Assembly: GCF_037975245.1 (NCBI RefSeq)
Contig: NC_092564.1
Location: forward strand, 19,664,484-19,728,483
DNA length: 64,000 nucleotides
Direction: 5' to 3'
DNA from: Apostichopus japonicus
Taxonomy: Eukaryota; Echinodermata; Holothuroidea; Aspidochirotida; Stichopodidae
Numbering within the stretch: the first letter of the stretch is position 1; each line of letters begins with the position of its first letter. Shown piece by piece: positions 50,601 through 63,300 of the stretch. The notes under the pieces are model-generated. The model worked only from the letters and a program-made list of their open reading frames with translations. It had not been told where the DNA came from and did not search any database. The position numbers and the translations under genes are program-made.

Positions 50601-53600
50601 GGGGCACGTGCCCCCTGTGCCCCCCGGTTCCGCCGCCCTTGGTCCAGGTAAACAATTGACTAGTTAGAAAAAAATTGATCGTGCAAAAAGCGTGGTAGCC
50701 CAGATGAACTGCGCTTACGGTGTTACACGGAAATATTCGGGCATCATGATGCTAAATAAAGATAATCATGGAATTGTCGGGCAAAAATTTGAAAAAGATT
50801 CGGGCAAGCTACTGCATATTTATATATATATTTCCAGATGACAAGAAATTCGGGTAAAAGTCCTGAAAAATTCGGGCAGCCTAAAAAAATATATATATAT
50901 ATATTTTTTTTTTTCTCCTCTTAGGCTGCCCGAATTTTCCAGGAAATTTGCCCGAATTTCTTGTCCTCTGGAAATTGGGGGCAGTCTTCCCCCCTGCCCC
51001 CCCCCCCGCTTCGTACGCCTATGGTTGGCGCGGAGCGTACAAGAAAAATTTTGGTTTTACAAACCCCTCAGATGGCCGGAAACGGCCCTTCCCGAGTGTT
51101 CATTATAGTTCCCTGGCCTCTTGCTAACTTGAGACACCTCAATTTTTATGTAGAAAAAGGGCACATTTTTAACCTGAGGAAAAGTGGGGGGGCACGTGCC
51201 CCCTGTGCCCCCCCGGTTCCGCCGCCCTTGGGTGTAAAACATATCCTAAAACGAACCTAGTTCAGGGAGAACCAGGACATTCTTGAAGAGTTCATCGAAG
51301 GGAAACTGGGTTAACAAAGCAACTAGATCTCCTTCGTTGAGAGGCAAGTCGGCAGTTCTCTCATCCTAACAGGAGAAAGAAAAGATATCAGCTTAATGGT
51401 AAAATCTAAGCATACAAATGCTCTCTAAAATACTACAAACCATGTCAAATGTTGTTTTGTACATTTTGTTGAGGTGTAATAAATATTTTTAACACTAATG
51501 AGCCAATCAAGCTGACCCCCTATCAGCCCGACCTACAAAAATCACCATTTAATTTGTTATTTTACGCACAATTACTAACAGTATATATATGGAGACTACC
51601 CAAAGCCCAGTCCAAGAATTTACAGTGCAAGTTTTGTTTTTCATTCATCACTGCAGAGGCATTCATAATGAAATCCCATTTTAAATATTTCAATTTTGGA
51701 TGACCATTGGTGAAATTTAACTACCATGGTGATCAATGACACTTGACATCTTGATGTCACTGGATTCAGATACACAGAGGTGCTGTTGCTAATGCCAGCC
51801 CAAAAATATTACAATTATTGAGATCACTATTCCGTACGTGGACACAAAATGTTTAGTATTGTCGTTCTCAGTTTCAATCAGTTCATTGCATCTGTTGCAT
51901 AATGGTTCCCATAAACCCACAAGTTAATACAGGAACATTTAACATATACTGTTACTTTATATCATCTATGTCACAAAAAGAAATTTAAAATCTTACTTAA
52001 ATACCAGTTACTTTTCAAAACATTTACCCCTACGCTTGCAACACTTTTGAAGCATAGGTACATTAGCTATAGCCGACTCTAACATACTAGAAGTTTTTAG
52101 ACCTAAGTATGTTAACATTGCAGACTTACCCTGACTTCAAACCCTGGTACAACATCGCTGACACAATCAAACCCCTGTACAACAGCGCTGACACAATCCA
52201 AACTACCTTGGCCTACTATGATAGGTATTCAGCCTAAGTCTAGTAAACATTCATGCAGGTAGGCCCATTAGAAAGTAACTTAGCAACCAGCTAAGATTTT
52301 AAAGCTAATATGATTTTTTTTTAGTATTGTAGAAAAGTTAGTACTTATTAGCAGAAAGTAATATTTAACTTGCACCTGTGCAGTAAAAATGATAAGGATT
52401 CAGTTCTCATAGGCAGTCCACAGTAGGATCCTTCCAATAGCAACATCATTAACCATGTGCTTCTTCTGTAGCACTGACCATGCATAAACCACATATACAG
52501 ACAGTAGAACTTTTCCACTCATGAATATTTATGTCTCAGCTTTTCCTTGACCAATTGCACTCATGAATATTCTAATGATCAAATTAAAACCAGACTAAAT
52601 ATTCATGAAAATGTCAAAGAATATATAGCTCCCCATTACTTAAGTTTACTGAAATACATCATTTTATAAGGAATAACATCCACAACTAGATGTTTTTTCC
52701 TGCTGCTCTATGTATCAGTTTTACTAAATTCCTTCCAAGTCAAACATCAATAACTAGCAGCCAAGGCCTAAGAAAATTCATAAAACAGTATTGCATTATA
52801 ACTAAGACCTAGCTAACTTCGCTTGTAATGATTGAAAAGTCACTAAAGTTTAACATAACCTTAGCTATGAAATGGCAACTAGCTATTATTATAACACAGC
52901 TAGATCCCAGCCAGCTAGGCTGTGCATATGAAATGTGTTATATTTTTTTTCTCAATATTTTGATAAATCATCCTTTCTTACCTCTTCTCCATCCTCATCC
53001 AGCAGAGTCCAGTTGAGGAGAGCATCCGTAGGAGGAGTATCTGGACTTACAGCATGCCTCATTCGAATCAACAGCTCGTCTCTTGACCTACGATGAAAAT
53101 GTTGTTGAGAGGATAGCTTAAAACAGATGGATGCATTGTCTTACTTCAAACAAAGCAAAGAAGTACGAGTCATCTCTGTTCAAGGGGGATGAACTGTTTA
53201 GTAATTCTCTACAAAAATTCACACTGTAAAATCAGGGAGTGATATACCAGAAGAGAAGAAAACAAATTGGGAACGATCCCAGCAACAATCACTCACCCAT
53301 CATTGTGCTAGAGGATTTGCTAACAAAAATAAATAAACTGAAATTGTGCTAATGCTTCATCTACTAAGTATCTTGTTCTTTATATAATGTATATGAACAA
53401 CAGAAAACTGAATGGGAAATTACAAACCATTCAAAAACAGCAAAGAAATTATGAAGTGCATTTTTTTTATATCAAATTTTTTTATTTTTTTTATTTCTTT
53501 ATATTATACTGCAGACTCATTCTCCTATTCTAGCATAGTTACCCATACTCAAACTTATTCTCATGGAATTTCTACTCATACTCTAGTTACTCTAGTATAG

Positions 53601-54283
53601 TTACTAAGTAAGATTGAGTACTGGTTATCATTTTTCTGCATTCTGCATTCTACTCCTACCAATACCAAGGTGGCTATCCATGCGATGCAATACCAGCAAA
53701 ATTTTAACTTTAACGGATACCGGATGTGCTGGAAAAAAATGCATTTTACAAAATCTTACTTTGCTGGGTACATCAGTACCGCCAACATGTGGACAAAATG
53801 ATCCAAAGTGGGGCTTCCCCACCAATCTCCGACCCCCTCCTGGGATCCTCTAGTGTTATTCTGAGCGAATGTCAATTGGAGGAAGCTAACTGCCCAGCTC
53901 TCTACTCCAGGAGGACATCTGATGAGATGGTTGAGGAGGAAGAAATGGTCTTCATAGGTAGCCACTCGGAGAAGATGCGAGACCTGCCACACAGCAGAAG
54001 ATATTTCTCGATTAAAAAAATGTAGTGGTAAGCTTTGGTATAATTGGTTATGGTCATTGGTAATGGTCAATATCTAAATGTAATACTGAAAGGACAAATA
54101 CAGATGTTCTTGAATTTCTTACCAGACGCTCTAGCCATTTCCTTGAGGACTCCATGAATTCCGTGTCAACTACAGGTCTTCGTTGAAAGGAAAACAAGAC
54201 AGAAATGCACTCCTTCAATTCTTGAATACAATGTATTGTCTGTGGGTCACCAACCAGCTGCATATGAGCTAGAGAAGGAAAAA

Positions 54284-54330
<47 letters not shown>

Positions 54331-57300
54331 TATGTATATTTATATGTATATCAGGCCTCGACAAAAATTTTTTAAACTACTCGCCAACTGGCGAACGAGT
54401 CTAAAATTCTACTCGCCAATACGTTAAATTTACTCGCCATTTATTCTTGTAATTGTTAGTGTGATATAAGCCTAGCTAGTATGGCCTAACTTAGGATATC
54501 CCCATATAGTGTTACTGTTAGTTGTTTACAGCCAAAACGATCTATTTAAATTAAGGTGCGTCAAAAGTGTTTAAAACTTTATTTAAGTTTGTTTCCATGT
54601 CGGTTACACCTATCGTGCATCATTTGGTTTGAGCATGGAGGTATTACCTCCATGGTATATATATATATATATATTAAAAGAGAAAACCAGAGAAATAAGG
54701 TATGACTCGTAACAGACAAATAAGGAGTAAATATTTAGAAAATATATTGGCATTTTCGGACCCCCTGGGACCTTTGTCAACAATACTTGGCAGTCGAATG
54801 AAAAGTACAAAATGAAACACAATGAAAGTATGACGCTAGATAAGTGTAAGTTGCATTGATGGAATTAGAACCAAATAAACCATGACTATACAGGAAGCGG
54901 ATTAAGGAGCAAAGAACAAAGAACAAATTACATATGTTTGTAGAACTGATAGTTGTTAAAGGGTCCCAAGTCTTTGTTGAGGCCGGTGATGTGAGACTTA
55001 ATACAAAAGATCCAATCGATTTCTTTTCGTTTATGTTCAGTAGCAGATTTGAAGTTTGAGGCAATTAAGATACATTTTAGGTTTTTGAGAGAATCACTAT
55101 GAAGATTGAAATGTTTGGAAACTGGGAATCCTGCATAATTATCACAAATAGATTTTTAGTGATTATTAAAATATAAGCAGAACTGGGAGCCTGTTTCACC
55201 TACATAATTGCCCTTTTTGCAAAGTACACAGTAGAAAATGTAAATAACATTAATAGAATCACAAGAGAGAGAAGGGTGTCTTACACTATAGTCAACATTT
55301 GGAATTTTAACCTCGCTGCCTGGGGTAATATGTGGGCATATTTGGCATCGAGGTTTACCGCAAGGGAAATTGCCAGCGGAGGTGGAAACTGAGTAAGGCA
55401 GTCTGGAGGAAGTGTATAGAAATCTAAGGTTGGGGGGTTGACGAAATGCTAGCATGGGGAGTACCTTAAACAATTCTGCTACAGACTGATCGTCTTGGAA
55501 TACAGCAAATTCCTGTTTGATGGGAGCGAATAAAGGATTTGATGAGGGGGTTGTAACTGGTAACAAACGGAATGCGTGTGTTGGGACTTTTAGACTTGTA
55601 TTTTAATAAGTCCTCACGGCTCAACTTGTCGGCCCTGGAAATACCCTGTCTAATTTAGTGAAGGGGGTATCCGACATTCAAGAAATAACCAGTTAAAATA
55701 GATACCTGGTGTTCAAAATCATGTGGGTGGGAGCAAATGCGTTTAAGTCTAAGGCATTGGCTGTAAACAATAGAACTCTTAAGATTATGTGGGTGAAAAC
55801 TATTAAAGTGTTATATGAATATCAGTGGGCTTATAATAAACCAAAGTGGTTAAGGAATTCCCCTCCAACTTGACCAGAACATCTAGAAATGATATTTGAT
55901 GTTTAGAAACTTTGACAGAAAATTTAATGCTGTCATGAAAAGAATTAACATGATCAAAGAAAGACTTAAGAGATTCTTCAACATGTGGCCAGACAAAAAA
56001 TATACCGTCAATGTATCTATATTAATGTGATGGCTTTAGAGGAGAAGTGGATAGCATATCATGTTCCAAATCGTGCATAAATATTTTGGCGTAACATGGT
56101 GCCATCTAAGTGCCCATAGCGGTACCATTGATTTGGAGATAATATTTCCCATTGAAAGAGAAATAATTATTACTTAATAAGAAAAGTAAAATAGGACCAA
56201 GATCATCAGCTAAGGTGGCATACTCACAAAGAAAATTCTGACAAGCGATAATTCCCTCATCTTGAGGGATATTAGTGTACAAAGAGGATACGTCCATAGT
56301 AACAAGTAAGCAATTAATCGGTAACGCCTGAACAGTGTTAAGAATTCTCAAAAAATGAATAGTGTCCTGTATATAAGAAGGAATATGGCTTAATAAAGGG
56401 TTGAGTACGAGTCTATGTATCCTGAGAGATGCTTAGTGGAGAATACCAATTTCTGAAATAATAGGTCGGCAAGGAGGGAATAGCTTGAGTGCCCTGGATA
56501 GTTTACAAATGTCTGAAGGGCGGATATTCTCAGGGTCAGAAGGGGTCACTCCGGGTAGTGCTTGTTGAGCGTCTGCTATTAATTTAAGAAGTTTGTGTAC
56601 TTTAGGTAAAGTGTAGAACATACCCAACGATGGGTGCTTAGGTGTGAGTTCTACTATCTTGGTCGCTTACGACATAACTCGTCAATTTTGGGGTGGAAGA
56701 GTCTGGAAGGGTCCTCCGGTAATAACTCGTAAAAATCAGAGTTACTTAGTTGCTCCTTTGCTTCAAAGATATAGTCGGTAGTGTTAAAAATGGTGGTGGC
56801 ACCTCCTTTATCTCCTTTATGGCCATGGACTGAGAAGGGTTGATGTTAGAGTTGAGTGGACGGTTAGTGTTTTCTAAAATAAATTTGTCAAGATATGTTT
56901 TGGCTTTGAAGGCAAAGGAATCTATAAACTTATTGCCTCCTCCTGGTGGTGTCCAACTGGATTTTTTCTTGGGACCATGTAGTGTTGGTTGCATGTCCTT
57001 GCTGTTAATGTCTGCAATCGGGTCGGAAGTGTTCTCTTCGAAAAAGTTTTTGCAATTTTCTATGAAAACAATTCTTAAGTCCCCTACGGTAGGTAATGTC
57101 CAGAGCAGAGAGAACCTTTTTATTTGTGGCAGTGTCTGGAACCATGTTCTGTAAGCTTTCTTTGGTACGTATTAGTTCCTTCGATACTCTGTTCTGTCTA
57201 GTGTATGCAAACTTTCATACACTTTGATACACTATCAATGCGTTTGTCTCCACTGTGTAGAGGATTGCGGATCCAGAGTCCTTTAGGTATATACAATATT

Positions 57301-60300
57301 CAGCTGTTTGCATTGTGATAGAAACACTATATCAGATCGAGTCCTAGCTAACTTATTGAGAAGAAGTTCGTGCTGCCGTCTAGCGTAGAGAGATTCGCCG
57401 TCAAGGCGAGGACCAAACATATTATAACGAATATATATATATATATATACTGTATATATATATATATATGTACAAAAATCACACAATCAGTTGGGAAAAA
57501 TTAATGCTAATACCACTTAATACTGTCATTTCATAGCATGCTTCCAAGCACTCAAGTTGATGGTATGAACTGTTCTTAATCCTTACCTGATGGAAACATG
57601 ATATATTCACACTGCATATACTGTCAGCATATATGCTTCAAAGCATACCAGGAAATTACTTTATAAAAAAAAATTGGTCCAATTCGGGGTCGCTTCAATT
57701 GACATGTGGTTACTCTGTTGATCTCAAATTAGCAAGATATTTAAAAATTGTTTCACTCCAGAAAATTGTGTCCGACAACTTTACTGTATTGAGTTCTTTC
57801 CTACTTTTATGACCAACTTGCTACCTTTTCACCTATTAGAAAAGTTTTGTGTCCGACAAATTTACTTGCATTGTGATATTTCATTTTCGACCCGTAAGAC
57901 AAAATTGTTACCTTGTCACATATTTGGAAGCTAATTCAGAGCAGATTTTTTTTTTTTTTTAAAGTTTTGACCGATCTTTTCTAGCGAGCTGCTACAATAT
58001 TCCCTACAATACTTGATGGCCTGTAACCATTCTGTATAGAAAGCTTATTTAACAAACAAGGCAAACACTTACATGTACAAGGCATTTGTGATTCCAGGCT
58101 GCACAGCAATGGACTGCTCTGCAGTAGCATGTGAAGATATGATTCTATCTGCAACTTTGAAAGTTGAGCTGTGTATGCACAAAGAGCAAACGTTTCGTGG
58201 ATACAGTTCCGGATGGACAAGAGCGTCGCTTCCAACTCCTTCAAGATATTTTCACGAAACTCTGCCGATTCGGACGAGACCGCTGACGTTACTGTCAACT
58301 TGTCAGCACAGACTCCCTAAAGAAAAGAGAAACTGCAATTGTAAAACACAAGAGGAAACAAGCAATGGACGGAAGTGGCGAGTGTCAAAACATAAAAAAA
58401 GAAAATACATTTAAAAAAATAAATTTAAAAAAATTTAAAAATAAAGATATTTTGGTATCAATTCTCAATGAGTGTGATAGAGAAACTTTAGTGTACTTAC
58501 AATCTATCTTTGTTGGCTTTGCTTCGAGAATGTTAAAAAAATAATGTTTCTTTAAATACCCAATCCGGATTGGATAGCATAAAAGAGACGTAATGCTGTG
58601 GCTTCAAGAGGCACCGACACTGGATTTTGGCACTACAGATACGTGTGCTTTTAAGTTTAAAGAGTTTCAGTTTCTGGTGATGTTTCCATGGGAGAGATGT
58701 CAATGTTGAAGCGGACCTGATCTTAAAGATGCTTTGTTCCTTGTGGTGTAAATAAACTGTGCTACAATGTTACAGGCCAAAGAAGTGACATATATATCTA
58801 ATTATCTTAAACAGTACAGTAACAGAATTAACGAATGACCTTGCATGCAAACAAACCGTAGCTTAATTCCCTACATGCACTCCTTTTTAACGTACAGTAT
58901 GCTGTTATAGCAGTGCAAAAAATGCATTATGGACAAATGAGGATACGGAAATTTTCAAACCTTTATAGGAATTTCAGTCTGGGTCAAATTCCAGCAATTT
59001 TCAGCTTTTTCCTTATAATGTGCCTGGTTTTTCTCCACGTCTTTCATCACTGTAAGAAGATTGCCACGGGCCCGATAGTAATTGTAGACTAGCTCAAAGA
59101 AGTTGTGTTTTTCAATGCGGCATTCCTGTCAATAAGAAAAACACAGAATCATTTGTAAGAAACAGATGTGTTGAAAATGGAGTTGCTATAGATAATTAGT
59201 TTGCTAGTAATAACAAAGTTTCCAAAGGAACTGTAACCGTATAATCATTTACTTTGAATTTATTCATTTCAACCTTAACCACTTTTGACCTTTTGAACTC
59301 TACTAAAAACAACAGTGTTGTACCTATTCAATGTGGGTGATCCACACATTAACATGAGAAACATGTTCTCAGTTTCTCCTTTCCACACTATCATGTTTAC
59401 AAGCAAAGTAGTCACAGTGACACACACACGCATACACAGACACACGCTCTCATAGTTGAAGTCTGTTGAACGGCTTTGCAAGAGTCCTCAAAACAGGATT
59501 TTATCATTCATTTTGATCACAATCATCCTGAAATGACTTTGCATAAATTTCCTCAAGGGAACAATGTCAGCAAAAACTAGGGTTATGAATGAATCACTGC
59601 CAAGGTAATAATTGGATAAGTTACATTAACAAGCGTCAATAACAAATATTTCCATTTTCAAAATTCCATTATTGGAACTGAACGATTACTGTTAATTCTG
59701 TTTGAAGTTTACACCACATTTGCTCATTTAAGTACACTAGGGACCTACAATGTAATGGGTACCCACAGTACAAGGTAACTTGCAAATATATAGTTGTGGG
59801 CAATGGTTGTGGCTGCACCCTATGAGAAGTCCCCCAGGGGACACATTGATGCGATGCACTGTAGTTCCCCAGGAACGACTGTTTGTATTGTGCACATTTG
59901 GGTGTGGTAATGGGGTTAACTTGATCATTTTTTCTTCTTTATTATGTTTGTGCATGTGTGTGTGTGTTCTTGTTTGTCTTCATCAAAGAGAAACGCATTT
60001 ACGATCCTTACACATATTATCTTTGTCTTTAGAATATTAATGAAAAGATTAAAACACAAAGCTGTGACTAAAACTTGGCTGCATTTAGCTAGTTTGTATA
60101 CGTTATACTACATCCTACTTTAAGCCTCTTAGTATCAATTTCACTTTTGACAGCTACCTGTGTGCACACTGTGCTAGTTTGTGGCTGAGTATATATATAA
60201 TTCACATATATATGTATATAGGAAACTATCATTCACTAATTATCTGCCTACTGTAAAAGGATTATTCACAGGTAGTAGTTACACTTTCATCACCTTTCTC

Positions 60301-63300
60301 ATGCAAGGAACTAATGCAGATCAAATGTTCCACGTGTGTAAAACAAACAGGTAATACATGCAGGTAATATCCAAGACTAATTTAGTAGCTCAAGCCTAGA
60401 ATTTCACAATATTAGTCATGCCCTTAAAAAATGCAAGCACTTGCTTAAAAAAAATTCTAAGGGTTACAAATCCATGTCCCACGGGCATTTCCTGAATTAC
60501 ATAACACTTCAGTTAATCTAAGGCCTTAATTGGAGCAACCCACTAATGTTTGCTGATAATCAGCAGTAATACGGGGCTTACGTTAGCTACCGAAATCACG
60601 CCAATTTTTGTACTGACGATTGTTACCAGACTTACGGTATCCCGTGTTTACAACATGTTCTTAAAGTCTACTCGCAGCAATGTGCAAGTGACCTTTCTTT
60701 CTACGGAAAAATCCACACTGGCATGTTAGTCAGTAAATAGCTTGAATTTCACTGTCTGTAGTTTACACTACTTAATATGAAATCAACTTTTCTAAATTTG
60801 GCTTTGAACTCGATGGTACAATACTACACAGTCAAAGGAAAGATATAGATCTGGTTCTTAAGTCACTTAGTTCAAAAGTTTCCCATAATATACCAAACTT
60901 GTTGCATTATGTTCTGAATTAGAGTAAAGAATTAGTTACTCCCTATCCAGGCACAGAAAATTGGATATAAATGAAAAGAAAATTGAAGTTGGATAGAAGG
61001 ACATTTTTGGTTAATAATTACAAACCTTGAGTCTACATGATACAAAGCTCCCACCCAATGATATATACAGCTTTAAACATAGAAACCTCTGTACTAGTTG
61101 GAATATAATAGTTCTTCAACAAACATAGGGAAAATGGAAAGAAAATGCAATGTATAAATGATTACAACACATTGGTCTAGAGTTCAGGAATTGGTCTAGG
61201 ATTGGTCAGGAATTGGTCTAGGGTTGGTCAGGAATTGGTCTAGGGTTGGTCAGGAATGGGTCTAGAGTTCAGGGTTTTTTTTTTTAAGCAATTTTCTTTG
61301 AGAGCCAGAGAAAAACTTTGGTTGAAGCAAAGGGCTACATAAAATTTCAATCTCACTATACCTTAATTAAGCAACCTTAATTAAGCAATGTGTATAGTAG
61401 GACCTATAGAATGCAAGACTGGCCAGATTGAAATATTCCACAGTCAAGATTTGCCCGGCAGGCCACTTGTCGCGAACCCCTCGTCTAAAGGAACATGATG
61501 AAAACGTTTAAATAGCTTACCGAGAGGAACTGCTCGACGTGACTTTCTTTGTTTTGTATCATGTGATTGAAGTAGTAATACTTGAGGTCATCCTCAGACA
61601 TCGGTGTTAACGTACGTTCCCTCTGTTCGCCAAACCTTACCCCAGACATGGAAATGGACCGCAGCGTTGAGAACCTACTGCCGGTGTCCCATGATTGTAC
61701 AATCGAAGGTTCACTGGCCACTGAGCGAGTCCTAGAATTCAGCGTGCTCGTGAGTAGATCTGGTGCAGTGGGGTCTACTATGGATCTCGACTCAGTTTCA
61801 GTCGGCTGTGGCTCTAATATTTCAAAGTCTTCTCCTTTCGTTAAGTCTGTGTTTGACTCGTCGACGCTCACTGGATTCTGCTCTAAAGGTGTAGCTGAAA
61901 CATCTGTTAAAGTCGCTCCTGCGACCGTAGCATTTATAGGATCATCCATGATGTTGAAGGCTCGAGCGCTTTCTTGCTCTGATTCTCGAGGTTGCGAGTT
62001 TAATTCTGGTATCTCAAAATTTACCAAATCGTTTACAGTTGTTTCCTTTTCATTTGATTCACATTTACCTTGATGATCATCAGGAGATGATAATTCTGTT
62101 TCATAAGGCATCCCAATATCACCTGCATCGGTCCTCATGTTACCCTCTTCTTGTTCCTCCTCCTCCTCGTCTTCTCTCTGTTCCTCATCCTCCTTCTCCT
62201 CCTGGTTTTCTTCCTCTTCCAATAATTGCACAGAATGACTTGCCTGTTGATCTTCTTGACTGGCTCTCTCAGTTATCTCAGGAGACACAGCATCGTTATC
62301 AGCAACACTGGATTTTTCTTCCAGGAACAACTGGGGAACCTCATCTTTTCCTTCATCTACACTTTCCTCGACGCTCACATTCTTTTCAGCTCCATCAATG
62401 TCTTCCACTTCCTCCTTTGAAGTTTCTCTGTTGTCGTCATTTGTCTCTTTAGTCCTTTCAGTACTTGCTAACTCATCTGTTTCAACACTGGCCTGGTTGA
62501 TTACTGAGCTCTTTAACTCTGTAGGATTTTCAACAATTTCATCACCTTTTAAATGCCCATCTTCTCCCTCTCCTGTACTCTCAGCGTTTGAAATTTCGCT
62601 AACAACATCACAAGCTTCAGACTTCGACGAGTTTATGTCTTTTGTTACGGTGAGGTCTGTGACCTCTTTGTCCAGCTGCACCTCTTCTCCCTCTCCTTTA
62701 ACATCTGTAGAATCAGATGAAACTTCAATAGTAGGAATACTTGAGACATCACCAGTGTTAACTGCAGAATTTGTGTCTGTCAAAGAGAGTCCTGTAACAC
62801 CTTTGTTTTCTAAGACTTCCCTTGTCGTAACTTTCTCTGGTTCAACTTCTTTCCATGAAGGTGTACTCTCTTCTTCCAGTACTCTATGCTTTTTCTGAGA
62901 GCAAAAAAAAGTGAATAACATATTAAAGAAAGCTGCTCCTATAATGTTATACTGTGGATAAATATCCTAGATATGAATCATTCTACCAACTCAAAGTAAC
63001 TAAGAAGATTAAAGTTTCATCATCTTAAGATTTCAAACCAGAACAGTTCCTATAATTCAAACATTCCACTGATACCAAAATAGTCAAGATGATGAAGCCA
63101 CTTCATTGTTTTAATTATCTCTGTAATTTAGTTCAATTACAGTACTTGCACTCATCAAGCACACCGCAGACAGACAGAGCCATTTCTCAGGGGGCATACT
63201 CATAAAACTTTTGAGGTGTTGAAATTGAGTTATCAATGATACAAACTATCTTGACATTTAAAATTCATTTTAATTCATTCTAGTAAAATAAGCACCAATA

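Noticed and set aside
53756-54070. Longer EPG5 exon 6 starting upstream with ISSAVWQ
   Set aside because: No acceptor there gives the phase required by exon 5. The acceptor at tgtgtggcag|GTC restores phase exactly.
61582-62898. Long + strand frames opposite EPG5 exon 2
   Set aside because: Shadows of the 458-codon minus-strand exon, which fits phase, splice sites and the family N-terminus.
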